From positions 8,661 through 72,660 of the forward strand of contig CAZDAM010000005.1 in the NCBI GenBank assembly GCA_964503595.1: a stretch of DNA of 64,000 nt, given 5' to 3'. The notes beneath the pieces are model-generated. The model ran no database searches. It saw nothing but the letters and a program-made list of their open reading frames with translations, and was not told the origin of the DNA. The stretch comes from CAZDAM01 sp964503595. Lineage in GTDB: Bacteria; Muiribacteriota; UBA6191. A program made the translations under genes and the position numbers. Of the stretch, positions 60,391 through 64,000 are shown in pieces (positions within the stretch are counted from its first letter, which is position 1; each line of letters opens with the position of its first letter).

Positions 60391-63300
60391 TCAGCTCTCG
60401 TCGGAGCCTTCATCCAGACTGATACCAAAGTTTTTCAGAACTTCATCCGAGGACATCGGTTCTTCCACCGTGATCTGGAAATTGCCTTCCAGCTCGTTTT
60501 CCACGGCTTCTTCCATCAGGCGAGGCTCCTTGTCATTGAAGTTGTATTTCAGATGACGATCAAACCCGGTTCCCGCTGGAATCAGATTTCCCATGATGAT
60601 GTTTTCTTTCAGACCCTGGAGATTGTCAATTTTCGAGCAGACCGCAGCCTGAGTCAGTACTTTGGTGGTTTCCTGGAAGGAAGCCGCCGACAGGAAGCTG
60701 TCCGTGGTCAGGGAGGCTTTGGAAATCCCCTGGATGACATTGACGGCAGAAGCCGGTTTAAAACCCTGGGCAACCAGCCTTTCATTGGATTTCTTGAACT
60801 CGAAACCATTGACGACCTCACCAGCCAGATACGGCGAGTCTCCGGAAGCCGTAACCCTCACTTTGCTGACCATGCGACGCAAAATGGTTTCCACATGCTT
60901 ATCATTGATGGTCACACCCTGGGATTTGTAAACAAACTGGACTTCATTCAGAAGATAACGCTGAGCAGTGAAAATACCCATGTTATCGGAAAGTGCTTTA
61001 ACGTCCACATCCCCTACAGTGAGGCGATCCCCGGAAGTCACATATTCTCCATCAGCAATAACGGTTTCTTTCAGAGAGCCGGGTACAACCTGCTTCTCAG
61101 GTCCGTTTTCCGTTTCAATCACAATGTGATTGCCCCGGTGGCGCACGACACCGCTATGGGTGGCTACGAGAGCCTCAACTTTTGGTTTTCTGACTTCGAA
61201 CAGAGCACTGACACGTGGAAGACCCTGAACAATATCCGTAGTTTTCTTACTTTCGGAAGACCATTTCGCCAGAATGTCGCCCGGTTTGACGGGAACGCCC
61301 TCACGAATGAAGACCTCTGCTCCATCCGGAACATTGTGAACTTCACCAACCTGAACCAGGATCTTCTCGATCACAGAGCGGACCTTGCCGCTCTTGGTCA
61401 GGGCATGCACCAGTTTGACAGTACCATCAGCATCGGAAACCAGACGGGCCAGACGGTCCCCCCGGCGTACGCTGCCTTCAGTGATCAGGACTTCACAGTC
61501 ATCAGAGAGAGAATATTTCTTCTCATTGATTTCCTCACGAATGAAACGGACTCCGCCATCATCCTGCTCAAAGCTGGTGTAATCCATCCAGTCTGTGATC
61601 GCATCGCCAACCTCAACCCTTTGTCCCTGCTTGACGCTGAGAGGCAGAGCTGTCGAGAGGAAGTAATCCTTACCACTGTAAATCAGAATACTGCGAACCA
61701 TTTCCTCCCCGGTACGCTTGTTGTACTCAGTGATGAAATTGACCTTACCGCCAATCTGAGCCGTAATGGGTTCAAAAGAATCAATCAGACGGGCTCCAGC
61801 CTCGATTTCCTGACCCTCCTCAACCCTTGGTTCGAGTCCAGCAGGAAGAACGTACTCACGAGATGCTTCATCACCAATAACAGCAACTTTCCTGCATTCC
61901 GAGAGAGCGTTGATCTCCACGCGACCCACCTCTTCACGCTTCTGATAAAGTTCCTGAGCAATCTCAGCTGTGATGGTAGTTCCAGCATTCACCAGAACAT
62001 TTCCATCCACCATGGCGGGTTCCATAAGCATGGTACCAACCAGCTCCTCCGGTTTCAGATCTGTATCCAGAAGAACCGATCGACGTTCGTAGTGATCCTT
62101 GAAGGTCACGGTTCCACTGACTTCTGAAATGAAGGGAATCGGACCGGTCAGACGCTGACCCTCTTCAACCTTGTCTCCAGCAGCTACGACCACATCAGCC
62201 AGATGCAGCTGAGCGCCTTCAGGAATCACGGTTTCGTGCTCATCCTTAATCAGAACACGCTTACGATCCACAGTTTTATTGGATGCCGAACGGAAAGTTA
62301 CGATTTTCACCGTACCCTTTGCTTCTGCCACAAACCTCAGGCGGCTTTCAGCTTCATCCCGATCCACATTCATGGTACCGCTCATGTAGTACTCATGAGT
62401 CTTGGTCTGGCGAACGGTAAGGGTCTTGCGACCACTGTAGATGACTTCTCCATCAGACTCGGAAACAATCGCGACAAGCTCATCCCCGCTCTTGACCTGA
62501 TCTCCGGTTTTCACACGAAGAACCACACCCTGATCCGTACTCAGACCCACTGGCTTGGTTGCTGAGGATTTCACTCCTTTGGGAGTTTCATATTCATGAT
62601 CCTCGTACTCCGTAGAGGCCACGAAAATCATACCGTTTTCCGAAATCACGCGCTGATTCTTGATTTTGATATCGCGGAACTCTGCCGTTCCATGCATGGA
62701 GGAAATCGCAATGCTTTTTTCCGTTCCCAGCATGTAGAGGTTGTCCCCGGCAGAAATCGGATCCCCGTCCCTAAGCGACATTACAGCGCCCAGCGGAATG
62801 GCATAGGTATCAAGAGTCTGGCCCTTGTCATCGACAATCCCAACTTTAGCATCTGCGGAAACGACAACTCCGGATTCTTCCTGAACATTCTGATAGCGCA
62901 GAGTTCCCGAGAAACTGGAAATATAGCTCGCTGGATTGTATTCCACCAGAACCTGCCCGTTGGAGACGTAATCCCCATCGCTTACCCTCAGGACGGAACC
63001 ACGCTGAATCCCGTATTCTGTGGTTTTACCAGAATCATCCACAACTGTCAGCACACCGCCGGTCACGATCTTTTTGATGTTCTGCTCAAATTCATCATTC
63101 TCGGAAGCATCATTTCCGGTGTCAATCTGGAAATGAGAGCGCTCGACCTTGTTTTCATACTGAAGATCCGCAAAGGAAATCGTTCCGGGAGATTTGGCTT
63201 TTACCGTAATCCTGGCAGCCTCGGCAATTCCACCTGTGTGGAATGTACGCATGGTCAGCTGGGTTCCCGGCTCTCCAATGGACTGGGCGGCGATAACACC

Positions 63301-64000
63301 TACAGCAGTTCCAAGGGCCACTTCCTGATTGAGAGAAAGATCCACGGAATAACATTTGCGGCAGACCCCCCACTCGACCCGGCAGGTCAGTGGAGAACGC
63401 ATCACGATTCTTGGGTATACCCGAACTTCTTCCACACCGGAAGCTCTGAGATGTTCAACCAGTTGCTCGGTAATCTGCTGATCGGGTCCACAGACCACAG
63501 CATTCCCATGAACGTTGGTGACAACTTCATCCGTCACCATGTTGGCATTCAACTTGTCCACTGGGACAACAGTCGCCAGACGGGCGATCTTCTGAGCCAG
63601 CGGACGCTCTACAACCGTACCGGAATTGAAGGCAACCTTGCCATCAGCCGGATTGATGATGTCTTCAATCAGGGTGCGTCCATTAATACGATCCTCGATT
63701 GGAATCAGAATCTCATCCACAAGAAGATTGTTGGCAGAGCGCTTACCCCTCAGAGGAATCACCAGAAGACCTTCGGAAGTCCCACAGTCTTCGGTGGAAA
63801 CAATCACATCCTGAGCCACATCTACGAGACGTCGGGTCAGATAACCTGAGTCAGCCGTACGAAGGGCTGTATCCACGAGACCCTTCCTGGCTCCATATGT
63901 GGAAATGAAGTAGTCGGTCATGTTCAGACCATCACGAAAAGATGCCTTGATCGGAACGTGCATAATGTCCCCGTGCGGATTGGACATCAGACCACGCATA
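60391..64000 (-). CDS. rpoC: RNA polymerase beta' subunit, C-terminal part with very large trigger-loop insertion
   Basis: The frame is open at the right edge; about 1203 C-terminal residues are present. The bridge/trigger region starts at RGLMSNPHGDIMHVPIKASF and YFISTYGARKGLVDTALRTA. The second zinc site is complete (TEDCGTSEG; CRVEWGVCRKCY). The trigger-loop side is GTQLTMRTFHTGG (about residue 245-257 of the part shown) and normally continues within about ten residues to the QGLPRVSALFEVRKPK segment, which here is at about 920. The roughly 660 residues between are beta-rich repeats of sandwich-barrel-hybrid type (GDQVKSGDELVAIVSESDGE; EEGQRLTGPIPFISEVSG). The C-terminus (GLKENIIMGNLIPAGTGFD) is standard, with an acidic tail. 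Confidence 0.96.
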   Translation of the reverse strand, partial: MRGLMSNPHGDIMHVPIKASFRDGLNMTDYFISTYGARKGLVDTALRTADSGYLTRRLVDVAQDVIVSTEDCGTSEGLLVIPLRGKRSANNLLVDEILIPIEDRINGRTLIEDIINPADGKVAFNSGTVVERPLAQKIARLATVVPVDKLNANMVTDEVVTNVHGNAVVCGPDQQITEQLVEHLRASGVEEVRVYPRIVMRSPLTCRVEWGVCRKCYSVDLSLNQEVALGTAVGVIAAQSIGEPGTQLTMRTFHTGGIAEAARITVKAKSPGTISFADLQYENKVERSHFQIDTGNDASENDEFEQNIKKIVTGGVLTVVDDSGKTTEYGIQRGSVLRVSDGDYVSNGQVLVEYNPASYISSFSGTLRYQNVQEESGVVVSADAKVGIVDDKGQTLDTYAIPLGAVMSLRDGDPISAGDNLYMLGTEKSIAISSMHGTAEFRDIKIKNQRVISENGMIFVASTEYEDHEYETPKGVKSSATKPVGLSTDQGVVLRVKTGDQVKSGDELVAIVSESDGEVIYSGRKTLTVRQTKTHEYYMSGTMNVDRDEAESRLRFVAEAKGTVKIVTFRSASNKTVDRKRVLIKDEHETVIPEGAQLHLADVVVAAGDKVEEGQRLTGPIPFISEVSGTVTFKDHYERRSVLLDTDLKPEELVGTMLMEPAMVDGNVLVNAGTTITAEIAQELYQKREEVGRVEINALSECRKVAVIGDEASREYVLPAGLEPRVEEGQEIEAGARLIDSFEPITAQIGGKVNFITEYNKRTGEEMVRSILIYSGKDYFLSTALPLSVKQGQRVEVGDAITDWMDYTSFEQDDGGVRFIREEINEKKYSLSDDCEVLITEGSVRRGDRLARLVSDADGTVKLVHALTKSGKVRSVIEKILVQVGEVHNVPDGAEVFIREGVPVKPGDILAKWSSESKKTTDIVQGLPRVSALFEVRKPKVEALVATHSGVVRHRGNHIVIETENGPEKQVVPGSLKETVIADGEYVTSGDRLTVGDVDVKALSDNMGIFTAQRYLLNEVQFVYKSQGVTINDKHVETILRRMVSKVRVTASGDSPYLAGEVVNGFEFKKSNERLVAQGFKPASAVNVIQGISKASLTTDSFLSAASFQETTKVLTQAAVCSKIDNLQGLKENIIMGNLIPAGTGFDRHLKYNFNDKEPRLMEEAVENELEGNFQITVEEPMSSDEVLKNFGISLDEGSDES

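Noticed and set aside
60307..62127. 606-codon open frame on the + strand opposite rpoC
   Set aside because: It is antisense to an unambiguous rpoC frame, shows no family features and follows from the codon bias of rpoC. The 417-codon frame at 62596-63849 is rejected for the same reason.
1..64000. tRNA, rRNA, CRISPR arrays and insertion sequences
   Set aside because: Gaps between genes were read for cloverleaf features, regular direct repeats and transposase fragments; none was convincing.

Overview
This 64-kb window is chromosomal DNA from a diderm (Gram-negative-type) bacterium of moderate G+C. The evidence is a type IV pilus assembly operon with an outer-membrane secretin, several signal-peptide-bearing outer-membrane barrel proteins, a lipoprotein, TatC, Rho, and the conserved order rpsB-tsf-pyrH-frr-uppS-cdsA-rseP. 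The phylum cannot be fixed from sequence reading alone. Useful clues are a very large insertion in the trigger-loop region of RpoC, an animal-type UDP-glucose dehydrogenase, an actinobacterial-type class II aldolase and a huge Ig-like surface protein. Coding density is high and most genes sit in long operons with 1-17 base overlaps.

Left part (1-19 kb, mostly + strand): the C-terminal half of alanine dehydrogenase; rho with a long basic/acidic extension; an AT-rich gap with a UGA-interrupted small frame; a stand-alone SIR2-domain protein; fructose-bisphosphate aldolase; trmO; a zinc-uptake locus (candidate Zur box, His-rich small exported protein, outer-membrane protein, ZnuA, ZnuB, but no ZnuC ATPase here); then lipA, the four genes of a branched-chain-type 2-oxoacid dehydrogenase complex, and lipB. 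That last block pairs a lipoyl-dependent complex with the two enzymes that make and transfer its cofactor. A sodium:neurotransmitter-symporter family transporter and an alginate-export-like barrel protein follow.

Middle part (19-41 kb, mostly - strand): UDP-glucose dehydrogenase and GDP-fucose synthase (sugar nucleotides for surface polysaccharide); an unknown secreted protein; miaA and mutL; a likely 39-residue small gene; a + strand island with a Bax-inhibitor-1 protein, a long hairpin and a RelB/YafQ toxin-antitoxin pair bracketed by a 10-bp inverted repeat; then tsaD, a tandem universal stress protein, nadK, a TPR protein, trxA, ubiX, a UbiA/MqnP prenyltransferase, tatC, a PilX-like protein, pilQ and the pilMNOP operon with a clear promoter.

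Right part (41-64 kb): a SpoIID-domain protein, the site-2 protease RseP and, directly upstream of it, a second RseP-like protein that has lost all recognisable zinc-binding residues; cdsA, uppS, frr, pyrH, tsf, rpsB; a divergent lipoprotein; three exported or outer-membrane proteins of unknown function; a metallo-beta-lactamase-fold hydrolase; an 1833-residue Ig-like surface protein whose -10 box directly follows the rpoC terminator; and the C-terminal part of rpoC, which runs off the right edge. No tRNA, rRNA, CRISPR array or insertion sequence was recognised.
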